From an uncultured Chromatiaceae bacterium (lineage in GTDB: Bacteria; Pseudomonadota; Gammaproteobacteria; Enterobacterales; Alteromonadaceae), in assembly GCA_946482325.1 (NCBI GenBank), contig CAMLRA010000055.1:1-21532 (forward strand): 21,532 nucleotides of DNA, written 5' to 3'. A program made the translations under genes and the position numbers. The notes below the pieces were generated by a model, which was given only the letters and a program-made list of their open reading frames with translations, was not told the origin of the DNA and ran no database searches. Positions 1 to 7,725 of the stretch are shown in pieces (the stretch's first letter is position 1; every line of letters begins with the position of its first letter).

Positions 1-2
1 TC

Positions 3-878
3 CAGAAGCAGGCGGAGTCAGGCGGCAATCCAACCCGTGAGAGTCGCGCATCGATCTGGCTGGGCACAGGTCTCGCGTTAGTGCTGTTGCTTGGTGGATT
101 ACAGTGGGCAGAATTTGTTGAGCAGAGTCTCAGTCAAAGCTGGCTGCAGGGTGGTGCAGCCGTAGCCTTAACCGGATTTGGTTTTGCCGCTGTTGGCAAA
201 TTGCTGTGGAGCGCCTGGCGTGGCAAACGCCAGCGTCAGATGCGGCAGCAATGGCGGGAAGAAGCGGTAACAATGCAGCAAAGCCTGCAATTTGGTCAGG
301 CAACACCGCTGTGTCAGAGCATTCTGGCCGCTTTACCACAGGCGGATCGCAGTGCGTTTTTAGCGCAGCACAATCTGCAGTTTTCTGACGCAGAAACCCT
401 AAAACTTTTTGATTTGCTCGTGTTACAACCATTAGACCAGCGAGCTGCGCTGAGTATCAGCGCTGCTGCAAAACAAGCCGGACTGGCAGTTGCAGTCAGT
501 CCTTTTGCGCTCGCGGACATGCTGTTAGTCAGCTGGCGGGCCTGGCGGCTGATGGCAGAACTCTCGGCAATTTATGGCGTCCAGCTTGGTGCCGTCGCGA
601 GACTTGGTTTACTGAAACAATTCGCCAACTTACTGTTTTGGACTGGAGCCACTGAACTTGCTATTGATATTGGCGGCGATTTTCTTGGCGTGGAACTGAG
701 TAGCAAGTTATCCGCCCGCGCTGGACAAGGCGTATTAGCGGGCCTGATGCTGGCGCGGCTTGGCCGTTTTGTACAACAGCAACTGCGGCCATTGCCGTTA
801 CAACCTGAGGAAAAACCGGTAAAACCACTGCTGCAGTCGTTGATCCAACAGTTATTACTGCGGCCACCTGCACAATAA
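3..878 (+). CDS. ycjF: YcjF-family (UPF0283/DUF697) inner-membrane protein, 5' truncated by the window
   Basis: The reading frame is open from the window edge, so the N-terminus is missing; a GTG at 81 lies inside the gene and is not the start. The visible part has two hydrophobic segments (around nt 55-115 and 140-200), a basic linker, then the conserved C-terminal half of the family. The stretches AVSPFALADMLLVSWRAWRL, LYG-like IYGVQLG, GATEL and SARAGQGVLAGLMLARLG match what I recall of Escherichia coli YcjF. YcjF is normally encoded behind the GTPase-like YcjX; its function is poorly defined, with links to the envelope stress (Psp) neighbourhood. In E. coli ycjX-ycjF sit just upstream of tyrR; here a lyase gene and phhAB lie between ycjF and tyrR. 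The family call is secure; any function is not. Confidence 0.88.
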   Translation, partial: QKQAESGGNPTRESRASIWLGTGLALVLLLGGLQWAEFVEQSLSQSWLQGGAAVALTGFGFAAVGKLLWSAWRGKRQRQMRQQWREEAVTMQQSLQFGQATPLCQSILAALPQADRSAFLAQHNLQFSDAETLKLFDLLVLQPLDQRAALSISAAAKQAGLAVAVSPFALADMLLVSWRAWRLMAELSAIYGVQLGAVARLGLLKQFANLLFWTGATELAIDIGGDFLGVELSSKLSARAGQGVLAGLMLARLGRFVQQQLRPLPLQPEEKPVKPLLQSLIQQLLLRPPAQ

Positions 879-924
879 TATTTACAATTCTGGTGTTCTG
901 TCCAAATGCCATCTCGGATTAAAC

Positions 925-948
925 AGACAGACAGATGTCTGCATGCCT
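925..948. promoter_or_regulatory. MetJ-box-like tandem octamers upstream of the methionine gamma-lyase gene
   Basis: Three adjacent octamers are visible: AGACAGAC, AGATGTCT and GCATGCCT. The MetJ consensus is tandem AGACGTCT; the middle unit matches 7 of 8 and each flanking unit 4 of 8. MetJ represses methionine biosynthesis genes when S-adenosylmethionine is abundant, so a site in front of a methionine-degrading enzyme would be of interest. The flanking units are weak and the CAGA repeat could arise by chance. This is a candidate only. Confidence 0.25.
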
Positions 949-1010
949 TGTCCAGCTTATAACTTCTTTGCTTAATTTAAGTAAAAGATCATCTAAGCAG
1001 TCAGGTAGTT

Positions 1011-2210
1011 ATGAGCAGTATCAGTACGCACGCAGAAACTTTATGTATCCACGCCGGAAAAACCTACGACACTCAGTTCGGCAGCCTGGCCACGCCATTG
1101 TTTCAAACTTCCACCTTTGTGTTCGATAGTGCAGAGCAGGGTGCAGCCCGTTTTGCCGGTGAAGCTGAAGGATTTATTTACACCCGACTTGGCAATCCGA
1201 CCACGCGCGAACTTGAATTAAAAGTGGCTGCGCTGGAAGGCATGGCCGACGGTGCCGCCACCGCTACCGGCATGGGCGCCGTGGCGGCGGCAACCTTGGC
1301 TTTTTTACAGCAGGGGGACCATCTCATTGCCAGCAAAGCCATCTATGGTTGTAGTTTTGCGCTCTTTAATCATCAGTTTGCCCGTTACGGCATTGAAGTC
1401 AGTTTTGTTGACATGACGGACCATGCCGCAGTTGAAGCCGCGCGCCGACCCAATACCAAAATGTTGTTTGCTGAGACCCCGATCAATCCGAATCTGGTGG
1501 TCCTCGATCTCGAATTTCTCGGTCGGTTTTGCCGGCAGCACTGCATTAAATCAGTGATTGATAACACTTTCCTGACGCCTTTGCTGCAACAGCCTGCCTT
1601 GTTTGGCATTGATATTGTTATTCACAGTGCGACGAAATACCTCAATGGCCATGGCGATGTGGTTGCCGGCATTATTTTGTCCGATGCTGAAACTATCAAA
1701 ACCATCAAGCTCACAACGCTGAAAGATATGGGGGCAACTATCAGCCCGCATGATGCCTGGCTGATTATCCGTGGCCTGAAAACCTTGTCAGTGCGGATGG
1801 AACGCCATTGTCAGAACGCACAAAAAGTTGCCGAATATCTGCAGGCGCATCCGGCGGTGGCGACTGTGTATTACCCGGGTTTGCCAACGCATCCGGGGCA
1901 TCGTTTTCTCGGCACACAGATGAAAGGCGCGGGCGGCGTGTTGGCGTTTGAACTCAAGGGCAGTCTGGATGACGGCCGCTTTTTTATTAATCAATGTGCG
2001 CTGTTAAGCCTGGCTGTCAGTCTTGGTGATGCCGAATCATTGATTCAACATCCAGCGTCAATGACTCATAGTCCATACACGGCTGAAGAGCGACGCGCCG
2101 CCGGGATCAGCGATGGATTGATTCGTATCTCGGTAGGGCTGGAGCATATCGACGACATCATTGCGGACATCCAGCAAGCTTTAGTAAAGATGCAGTTACA
2201 GCAAAAATAA
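1011..2210 (+). CDS. megL: Methionine gamma-lyase (PLP-dependent Cys/Met metabolism family)
   Basis: 399 residues, the usual family length. Methionine gamma-lyase splits L-methionine into methanethiol, 2-oxobutyrate and ammonia in the cytoplasm, using pyridoxal phosphate. The PLP lysine is K209 in HSATKYLNGHGD. Residues that separate this enzyme from cystathionine gamma-synthase and beta-lyase are present: Y112-G-C114 (equivalent to Tyr114/Cys116 of the Pseudomonas putida enzyme), LKDMGATISPHDA, and SLGDAESLIQHPASMTHS near the C-terminus. YTRLGNPT around residue 57 is the cofactor phosphate-binding region from the neighbouring subunit. The ATG at 1011 has only a weak AGGT ribosome site, but the family N-terminus starts nearby. 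The gene stands alone between ycjF and phhA. Related activities such as homocysteine desulfhydrase cannot be excluded. Confidence 0.88.
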   Translation: MSSISTHAETLCIHAGKTYDTQFGSLATPLFQTSTFVFDSAEQGAARFAGEAEGFIYTRLGNPTTRELELKVAALEGMADGAATATGMGAVAAATLAFLQQGDHLIASKAIYGCSFALFNHQFARYGIEVSFVDMTDHAAVEAARRPNTKMLFAETPINPNLVVLDLEFLGRFCRQHCIKSVIDNTFLTPLLQQPALFGIDIVIHSATKYLNGHGDVVAGIILSDAETIKTIKLTTLKDMGATISPHDAWLIIRGLKTLSVRMERHCQNAQKVAEYLQAHPAVATVYYPGLPTHPGHRFLGTQMKGAGGVLAFELKGSLDDGRFFINQCALLSLAVSLGDAESLIQHPASMTHSPYTAEERRAAGISDGLIRISVGLEHIDDIIADIQQALVKMQLQQK

Positions 2211-2234
2211 TATTTAAAATCAGCTAAATAACCG

Positions 2235-2282
2235 TGGTGGCAGTTGCTGTGTATAAAAAAGTGCACAGTTGCAATGCCACCA
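2235..2282. repeat. Imperfect inverted repeat (12-bp stem, one bulge) upstream of phhA
   Basis: TGGTGGCA-G-TTGC (2235-2247) pairs with GCAATGCCACCA (2271-2282) with a single unpaired G at 2243. A shorter competing pair CTGTG/CACAG lies inside. There is no T-run after the right arm, so it is not a standard terminator for the upstream lyase gene. The loop holds the TyrR-box-like sequence at 2250-2267, so it may be an operator region or an RNA leader structure. Confidence 0.5.
2250..2267. promoter_or_regulatory. Candidate TyrR box upstream of phhA
   Basis: TGTATA-AAAAAG-TGCACA compared with the TyrR consensus TGTAAA-N6-TTTACA matches 9 of 12 defined positions and keeps the outer TGT and ACA triplets that carry the essential G and C. 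It lies 115 bp before the phhA start. TyrR/PhhR activates phhA in pseudomonads and a TyrR gene is encoded 1.3 kb downstream, so control of phhAB by this regulator is plausible. The match was made by eye and has not been tested against a background model. Confidence 0.4.
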
Positions 2283-2382
2283 GTTTCATCAGGCGGGTTA
2301 ACAGCTTTCACTCAATCCACTAGGATGCCTGCCATTCAGCCAGCCCAACCGAGGCCGGCACACAGAATCAACAGGTAGTAAC

Positions 2383-3174
2383 ATGACGACTTACGTATCC
2401 CGCCAGTCGGACGCAAATGGCATCATTGCCTGGTCTGACGAAGAAAACCAGATTTGGGCCGATCTCATCCAGCGTCAGCTCAGCTGCATCAAAGGCAAGG
2501 CTTGTAACGAATATCTTGAAGGCTTAGCGCGACTGAACCTGCCCACAGACCGTATCCCACAACTGCACGAAGTCAACGCCGTGCTGGAAGCCACAACCGG
2601 CTGGCGCTGTGCCGAAGTTCCTGCGCTGATTAGTTTTGACCGGTTCTTTGAACTGTTGGCCAATAAACAATTTCCAGTGGCCACTTTTATCCGCAGCCGC
2701 GAAGAATTCGATTATTTACAGGAACCGGATATCTTCCACGAAATTTTTGGTCATTGCGCCATGCTGACCAATCCGGATTTCGCTGAATTTACACACATTT
2801 ATGGCAAGTTAGGTCTTGCCGCCAGCAAAGAAGACCGGGTTTATCTGGCACGTCTATACTGGTTTACCATCGAATTCGGTTTGCTGGATTCCGCTGATGG
2901 CCTGCGGATTTACGGCGGTGGTATTTTGTCGTCACCGGGCGAAACTCAATATGCGATTCATTCTGATATCCCCGAGCGCAAAGTGCTGGACGTTGTTGAC
3001 GTATTCCGCACGCCTTATCGCATCGACATTATGCAGCCGATTTATTTCCGTATTCAGAGTATTCGTCAGCTGTTTGACATTGCGCAACAGGACCTGATGG
3101 CGCTCGTGCAGCAAGCCAAAGCTTTGGGTTTACATGCCCCGAAATTTGCGCCGAAACAGAAAAAAGCCAGCTAA
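2383..3174 (+). CDS. phhA: Phenylalanine 4-hydroxylase (bacterial, monomeric type)
   Basis: 263 residues, the length of the bacterial enzyme without the N-terminal ACT regulatory domain of animal forms. It hydroxylates L-phenylalanine to L-tyrosine with O2, non-haem iron and a tetrahydropterin. The iron ligands are visible as H119 and H124 in PDIFHEIFGH and E164 in YWFTIEFGLL; the GGGILSSPGE segment that lines the active site is also present. The start is ATG 2383 after an AGGT ribosome site. phhB follows after 38 nt and recycles the pterin cofactor, so the two are almost certainly co-transcribed up to the terminator at 3564. The upstream region carries a TyrR-box-like sequence. Confidence 0.96.
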   Translation: MTTYVSRQSDANGIIAWSDEENQIWADLIQRQLSCIKGKACNEYLEGLARLNLPTDRIPQLHEVNAVLEATTGWRCAEVPALISFDRFFELLANKQFPVATFIRSREEFDYLQEPDIFHEIFGHCAMLTNPDFAEFTHIYGKLGLAASKEDRVYLARLYWFTIEFGLLDSADGLRIYGGGILSSPGETQYAIHSDIPERKVLDVVDVFRTPYRIDIMQPIYFRIQSIRQLFDIAQQDLMALVQQAKALGLHAPKFAPKQKKAS

Positions 3175-3212
3175 CTTAAACAAAATTAATTTCAGTAATA
3201 TTGAGAATAGAG

Positions 3213-3551
3213 ATGACCGAATTAGCCGTACAAAAATGTGAAGCCTGCCGCGCCGATGCGCCGCGAGTCTCTGATGACGAACTGCCGGTGCTAATGCGCC
3301 AAATCCCGGATTGGACACCAGTGGTGCGCGACGGTATTTTGCAATTAGAACGCGAATACAAGTTTAAAAACTTTAAGCTGGCCTGGGCTTTCCACCAGAA
3401 AGTTGCCGAGATGGCCGAAGCGGAAGGTCACCATCCAGCCTTATTGCTGGAGTGGGGCAAGTTGACCGTGACCTGGTGGTCACACTCGATTAAAGGCTTG
3501 CATAAAAACGACTTTATTTGTGCCGCCAAAACCGACGCTTTGCTCGGCTAA
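3213..3551 (+). CDS. phhB: Pterin-4a-carbinolamine dehydratase
   Basis: 112 residues from ATG 3213, which has a GAGA-type ribosome site; a TTG four codons upstream is less likely. The enzyme dehydrates 4a-hydroxytetrahydropterin formed by PhhA, allowing the cofactor to be regenerated. The family active-site block is intact: E-A-E-G-H-H-P around residues 70-77, followed by W-x-x-L-x-V-x-W and the second histidine in WWSHSIKGL. The N-terminus contains a CEACRADAP segment, also common in proteobacterial PhhB. It is the second gene of phhAB and is followed directly by a strong terminator. Confidence 0.95.
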   Translation: MTELAVQKCEACRADAPRVSDDELPVLMRQIPDWTPVVRDGILQLEREYKFKNFKLAWAFHQKVAEMAEAEGHHPALLLEWGKLTVTWWSHSIKGLHKNDFICAAKTDALLG

Positions 3552-3563
3552 CTGAGCACTGCT

Positions 3564-3593
3564 GAAAAAGAGCTGCTGCGGCAGCTTTTTTTG
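3564..3593 (+). terminator. Rho-independent terminator of phhAB
   Basis: AGCTGC (3571-3576), loop TGCG, GCAGCT (3581-3586), preceded by an A-run and followed by seven T. It begins 12 nt after the phhB stop codon and separates phhAB from tyrR. Confidence 0.9.
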
Positions 3594-3622
3594 TCTCTGA
3601 AACATTCCCAGTCGCAAGCACA

Positions 3623-3640
3623 CGTTCACAATAGTTTACA
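3623..3640. promoter_or_regulatory. Candidate TyrR box upstream of tyrR
   Basis: CGTTCA-CAATAG-TTTACA: the right half is a perfect TyrR half-site and the left half matches 3 of 6, including the essential G at the second position. It lies 72 bp before the preferred tyrR start. E. coli tyrR is autoregulated through such a box, so autoregulation is a reasonable inference here. The left half is weak. Confidence 0.4.
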
Positions 3641-3711
3641 AAAGAGCTGGTCTGTAGCGCGCGCAATGCCGTATGATGCAACGAGAGTCATCTAGTTGGG
3701 TTGTTATTCGC

Positions 3712-5274
3712 ATGCGCTTAGAAATCCATTGTCAGGACCGCGTCGGTATCGCCCAGGAAGTACTGAACATCCTGGTGCACTATCAGATTGACCTGCGCGG
3801 CATCGAAGTTGATCCGGAATTAGGCCGGATGTTTGTCGCTTTTCCCAGCGTCGATTTTGAAAAATTCCAGGAACTCATGGCAAAAATTCGCCGTATCCCT
3901 GGCGTTGAAGACGTTAAAACCACGGCCTTTATGCCGTCAGAACGTGAACACAATGAGCTGTTTACTCTGCTGAAAACCTTACCTGACGGCGTTATTGCTA
4001 TCGATACCAAAGCCAATGTCACGGTAATTAATGAAGCCGCACTTGATGCGCTGACTCTGCAGCGGGAAGAAGTGGCTGGGCTGCCAATTACGCCGCTGGT
4101 GAAAGGCTTTAATTTCCAGCGTTGGCTTGAAAGTGATGATGTGCTGGCACAAACCCGCAAAATTGAAATTCACGGCAAAAAATTTATCGCCGACATTTTG
4201 CCGGTGATGGTACCGGCGGAAGCGGGTCATGAAATTCTGGCCGGCGCTGTCATTACCTTAAAATCAGAAAGCCGGCTCGGTGAACAGATGGTCGCGTTTA
4301 AAAAGGGCGATCAAGAGAGCTTTAATTCGATTCAGGCCAGCAGCAATCTGATGCGTAAAGTGGTACGCGAAGCGAAAAAAATGGCCCAACTTGATGCGCC
4401 AATTCTCATTACCGGTGAAACTGGCACCGGTAAAGAACTGTTAGCACGGGCTTGTCATAGCGCCAGCAGCAGAGCCGGTAAGCCGTTTTTGGCGGTCAAT
4501 TGTGCAGCTTTGCCGGATAACGTCGCCGAATCAGAGTTATTTGGTTATGGCCCCAATGCCTTCCCGGGCACCACTGAAGGCAAAAAAGGCATTTTTGAGC
4601 AGGCTAACCGTGGCACCGTGTTTCTGGATGAAATTGGCGAGATGTCGCGCGAGATCCAAACCAAACTACTGCGTTTTCTGCAGGACGGCAGTTTCCGCCG
4701 CGTCGCAGATGAGAATGAAGTACGGGTGGACGTCCGGGTGATTTGCACCACGCAAAAAGACTTGCCGGGCATGGTACAGGAAGGCCGCTTTCGCGAAGAT
4801 TTGTATTACCGGTTAAACGTCTTGACGCTGATGTTACCGCCGCTGCGTGATCGTAAACAGGATATCGTGCCATTGGCGGAGCATTTTATGGCGCGGTTAT
4901 CGGCCCGGCTTGGTCGCAAACCGCCCAAGCTGACTGAAAGCTGTGCGGCATTTATTCAGACTTACCCCTGGCCTGGCAATGTGCGTCAGTTGGAAAACGC
5001 GTTGTATCGTGCTGTGACCCTACTCGAAGGTGCTGAACTGGATAAAGATCAGCTGCAGCTGCCGAGTTACACCAATGATTTTGGTTATTTAGAAAAAGAC
5101 TTCGACGGTACGCTGGATGAGGCTGTGAAGCGCTTTGAAGCTGGTTTATTGAGAAAACTGTTCCCGGCTTACCCAAGCTCACGTCAACTGGCGAAAAAAC
5201 TGGGTTTAAGTCACACCGCTGTAGCCAATAAACTGCGCGAATATGGCATTAACCGCAAGAGTGTAAAAATTTAA
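3712..5274 (+). CDS. tyrR: TyrR/PhhR aromatic amino acid response regulator
   Basis: 520 residues from ATG 3712, where MRLEIHCQDRVGIAQE aligns with the start of E. coli TyrR (513 residues); an in-frame ATG at 3673 would add 13 residues not found in the family. Domains in order: ACT (about 1-70), PAS (80-190), AAA+ ATPase (205-430) with Walker A GETGTGK at 235-241 and Walker B VFLDEIGE, and a C-terminal Fis-like helix-turn-helix (SSRQLAKKLGLSHTAVANKL). The sigma-54 contact loop GAFTGA reads NAFPGT (282-287), so like enteric TyrR it probably acts with sigma-70 RNA polymerase. It binds aromatic amino acids and probably controls phhAB, itself and perhaps hpd. Terminators lie on both sides, making it a single-gene unit. 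Confidence 0.95.
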   Translation: MRLEIHCQDRVGIAQEVLNILVHYQIDLRGIEVDPELGRMFVAFPSVDFEKFQELMAKIRRIPGVEDVKTTAFMPSEREHNELFTLLKTLPDGVIAIDTKANVTVINEAALDALTLQREEVAGLPITPLVKGFNFQRWLESDDVLAQTRKIEIHGKKFIADILPVMVPAEAGHEILAGAVITLKSESRLGEQMVAFKKGDQESFNSIQASSNLMRKVVREAKKMAQLDAPILITGETGTGKELLARACHSASSRAGKPFLAVNCAALPDNVAESELFGYGPNAFPGTTEGKKGIFEQANRGTVFLDEIGEMSREIQTKLLRFLQDGSFRRVADENEVRVDVRVICTTQKDLPGMVQEGRFREDLYYRLNVLTLMLPPLRDRKQDIVPLAEHFMARLSARLGRKPPKLTESCAAFIQTYPWPGNVRQLENALYRAVTLLEGAELDKDQLQLPSYTNDFGYLEKDFDGTLDEAVKRFEAGLLRKLFPAYPSSRQLAKKLGLSHTAVANKLREYGINRKSVKI

Positions 5275-5304
5275 ATACGCTTTGTGCGCTTGGCGTTACT
5301 GAAG

Positions 5305-5340
5305 ACAGGCTATTTTCCGGCGAAAACGGCCTGTTTTGTC
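5305..5340 (+). terminator. Rho-independent terminator of tyrR
   Basis: ACAGGC (5305-5310) pairs with GCCTGT (5329-5334); inside, TTTTC (5313-5317) pairs with GAAAA (5322-5326) around the loop CGGC, leaving a small TA/CG internal loop. A T-rich tail follows. It ends about 150 bp before hpd, so hpd must have its own promoter. Confidence 0.85.
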
Positions 5341-5378
5341 TATTTAATACAAAAAACAGCATTTCGTACGCGAAACGA
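5331..5378. promoter_or_regulatory. hpd upstream region with inverted repeats, possible operator
   Basis: Two inverted repeats lie between the tyrR terminator and hpd. CTGTTTTGT (5331-5339) is opposed to ACAAAAAACAG (5349-5359), with a two-base length difference. TTTCG (5362-5366) and CGAAA (5371-5375) flank TACG. I found no convincing TyrR box (TGT-N12-ACA) here. The hpd promoter must lie in 5340-5480, but no -35/-10 pair stands out, so the regulator of the hpd operon is not evident from sequence. Confidence 0.3.
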
Positions 5379-5492
5379 TACAAAACGGTACTTTGTTGCT
5401 GTTAGCAGTATGTAAGCAACCAGACTTTCTTTTTCTGTATCAGACGGCAAGATAACGGCATTCCCCTTGTATTTTTGTTGCCGGAGTTTGTT

Positions 5493-6566
5493 ATGTTTGA
5501 TCCAATCAACCCACTGGGTACCGATGGTTTTGAGTTTGTTGAATACACGGCCGCTGATGCCAACGGCATCCGTCAATTAAAAGAGCTGTTTCAGTCATTA
5601 GGCTTCTCTGAAGTTGCCCAGCACCGCTCAAAACAAGCCTGGTTATACAAACAAGGCGATATCAATTTCATCGTCAATGGCGAACCGAATTCGCAGGCTG
5701 AGGAATTTGCCCGGGTACATGGTCCAAGCGTTTGTGCCATGGCGTTTCGCGTCAAAGACGCTGCAGCGGCACTGAAACATGCTCTGGCTAACGGTGCGAA
5801 AGAATATAAAAACCAAATCGGCCCGATGGAACTGAATATTCCGGCGGTGTACGGTATAGGCTCCAGCCTGCTGTATTTTGTTGACCGTTATGGTCAAAGC
5901 TCAGTGTATGACATTGATTTTAAATTCTATGACAACTGGCAGACTCAGATGGCGGCACATAGCGTTGGCCTCGAAGTGCTGGACCACCTGACCCACAACG
6001 TCAAACGCGGCAATATGAATGTGTGGGCCGGTTTCTATGAGAAGATCGGTAACTTCCGCGAGATCCGTTATTTCGACATCGAAGGCAAATTGACGGGTCT
6101 GGTGTCACGCGCCATGACGGCACCTTGTGGCAAAATCCGTATTCCTATCAATGAATCTTCCGATGACAAATCACAAATCGAAGAATTTATCCGAGAATAC
6201 AAAGGTGAGGGCATCCAGCACATCGCTTTAACCACAGAAAATATCTATGAAACTGTGCGCACCCTGCGTAGCCGCGGCATGGACTTTATGCCAACGCCGG
6301 ATACTTACTACAATAAGGTGAACAGCCGGGTTGAAGGCCATACCGAGGACCTGGATGCACTGCGTGAACTGCGCATTCTGATTGACGGTGCGCCGGAAAA
6401 AGACGGCATCCTGTTACAGATTTTCACTAAAACCGTCATTGGCCCGGTGTTCTTTGAAATTATTCAACGCAAAGGCAATGAAGGTTTCGGCGAAGGCAAT
6501 TTCAAAGCCTTGTTTGAATCTATTGAAGAAGATCAAATCCGTCGTGGGGTGTTAGCCGATGCGTAA
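5493..6566 (+). CDS. hpd: 4-hydroxyphenylpyruvate dioxygenase
   Basis: 357 residues from ATG 5493, preceded by GGAG six bases upstream; a TTG at 5475 in the same frame lies before this ribosome site and is rejected. The enzyme converts 4-hydroxyphenylpyruvate to homogentisate with Fe(II) and O2. It has the two-fold vicinal oxygen chelate architecture; the iron ligands are H165 in LDHLTHNV, the histidine in GIQHIAL and the glutamate in VFFEIIQRKG near the C-terminus. The C-terminal signature GFGEGNFKALFESIE is also typical. Its stop codon overlaps the hmgA start by 8 nt, indicating translational coupling and a shared transcript with hmgA-fahA. High homogentisate output is what makes many relatives produce pyomelanin when hmgA fails. 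Confidence 0.97.
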   Translation: MFDPINPLGTDGFEFVEYTAADANGIRQLKELFQSLGFSEVAQHRSKQAWLYKQGDINFIVNGEPNSQAEEFARVHGPSVCAMAFRVKDAAAALKHALANGAKEYKNQIGPMELNIPAVYGIGSSLLYFVDRYGQSSVYDIDFKFYDNWQTQMAAHSVGLEVLDHLTHNVKRGNMNVWAGFYEKIGNFREIRYFDIEGKLTGLVSRAMTAPCGKIRIPINESSDDKSQIEEFIREYKGEGIQHIALTTENIYETVRTLRSRGMDFMPTPDTYYNKVNSRVEGHTEDLDALRELRILIDGAPEKDGILLQIFTKTVIGPVFFEIIQRKGNEGFGEGNFKALFESIEEDQIRRGVLADA

Positions 6567-7704
6567 ATGGGCACAATTTCCGTTAAAAGAAGGCGATATT
6601 TCCCGTCAGGCCCACGCCGATTTTCCGGAGCAGGCCATTTATGAACGCGAAACCGGCCGCAGTGGTTTTTTTGGCCCAGCCAGCCATTTCCACCATACCC
6701 ATGCCCCAACCGGCTGGACAAGCTGGGAAGGCCCGTTAAAGCCAAGGCTGTTTAATTTCAATGAAATTGGCGCCGACAAAGCCCAATCGCCTTGGGAGGT
6801 GCCGAATTTGCTGCATAACGCGCATTGTAAAATGCGCACCTGGCGCTTAGAGCAGTCAATGGACTTTCTGGTGCGCAATGCTGACGGCGATGATCTGCTG
6901 TTTATCCATGAAGGCAGTGCCGAACTTTATTGCGATTATGGCCACCTGAGCCTGCGCGACGGTGATTATGTGGTGATCCCACGGTCTACCAGCTGGCGTC
7001 TGGAAATCAGCGCGCCGTTGTTTGTGCTGTTGATTGAAGCAACCAATGATTCTTACCAGCTGCCGGAAAAAGGCCTGGTCGGCAACCATGCGATTTTCGA
7101 CCCGGCAATGCTGGATACGCCAAAAATCGACGACGCCTTTAAAGCGCAGTACAGCGAAAAAACGACGCAAGTGCAGGTCAAACGGCACGGTCAGGTGTCG
7201 GTGATCACTTTCCCGTATAACCCGCTGGATGCGATTGGCTGGCACGGTGATTTAGCCGTCATGCGCATCAACTGGCGTGATATCCGGCCACTGATGAGTC
7301 ACCGATATCATTTGCCCCCTTCTGCGCACACCACTTTTGTTGCCAGCCGTTTTGTAGTCTGTACTTTTGTGCCGCGGCCGATTGAAAGCGACCCGGGCGC
7401 GTTAAAAGTGCCGTTTTACCACAATAACGACGACTATGACGAAGTGCTGTTTTATCACGCCGGTGATTTCTTCAGCCGCGACAACATCGAGCGTGGCATG
7501 GTGACTTTTCACCCGGCCGGGTTTACCCATGGCCCGCATCCAAAAGCCTTTCAGGCAGGCCGCGAGTATCGCAAGAAGTTTACCGACGAAGTGGCGGTGA
7601 TGCTCGATACCCGTGATGCGCTGGAAATGGGGGCGGCGGCGTTAGCCACTGAAAATCCGGAATACGTCAACAGCTGGAAAACCAAGCCGGCTGAGCAGCA
7701 GTAA
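6559..7704 (+). CDS. hmgA: Homogentisate 1,2-dioxygenase (short bacterial form)
   Basis: 381 residues, about 50 shorter than the pseudomonad and animal enzymes but in line with the shorter form I recall from marine gammaproteobacteria. It opens the ring of homogentisate to give maleylacetoacetate, using Fe(II). The cupin iron-binding region is intact: H288 and E295 in FYHNNDDYDEVLFY, then FTHGPHP at 322-328 with the third histidine. The N-terminal GFFGPASHFHHTHAPTGW segment is also family-like. The start ATG at 6559 lies inside the end of hpd (ATGCGTAA overlap). fahA follows after 21 nt. Confidence 0.93.
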   Translation: MRKWAQFPLKEGDISRQAHADFPEQAIYERETGRSGFFGPASHFHHTHAPTGWTSWEGPLKPRLFNFNEIGADKAQSPWEVPNLLHNAHCKMRTWRLEQSMDFLVRNADGDDLLFIHEGSAELYCDYGHLSLRDGDYVVIPRSTSWRLEISAPLFVLLIEATNDSYQLPEKGLVGNHAIFDPAMLDTPKIDDAFKAQYSEKTTQVQVKRHGQVSVITFPYNPLDAIGWHGDLAVMRINWRDIRPLMSHRYHLPPSAHTTFVASRFVVCTFVPRPIESDPGALKVPFYHNNDDYDEVLFYHAGDFFSRDNIERGMVTFHPAGFTHGPHPKAFQAGREYRKKFTDEVAVMLDTRDALEMGAAALATENPEYVNSWKTKPAEQQ

Positions 7705-7725
7705 CAGTTTGACAGGACAAAGAAA

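Noticed and set aside
1011..2210. Cystathionine gamma-synthase (metB) or beta-lyase (metC)
   Set aside because: The YGC motif and the LKDM and SLGDAESLIQHPASMTHS segments fit methionine gamma-lyase better.
5411..5428. TyrR box upstream of hpd (TGTAAG-CAACCA-GACTTT)
   Set aside because: Only the left half matches; the right half lacks the essential ACA.
6856..7245. 129-codon open frame on the - strand inside hmgA
   Set aside because: It is fully antisense to a gene with strong family similarity, has no ribosome site I can see, and its composition looks like a shadow of the hmgA codons.
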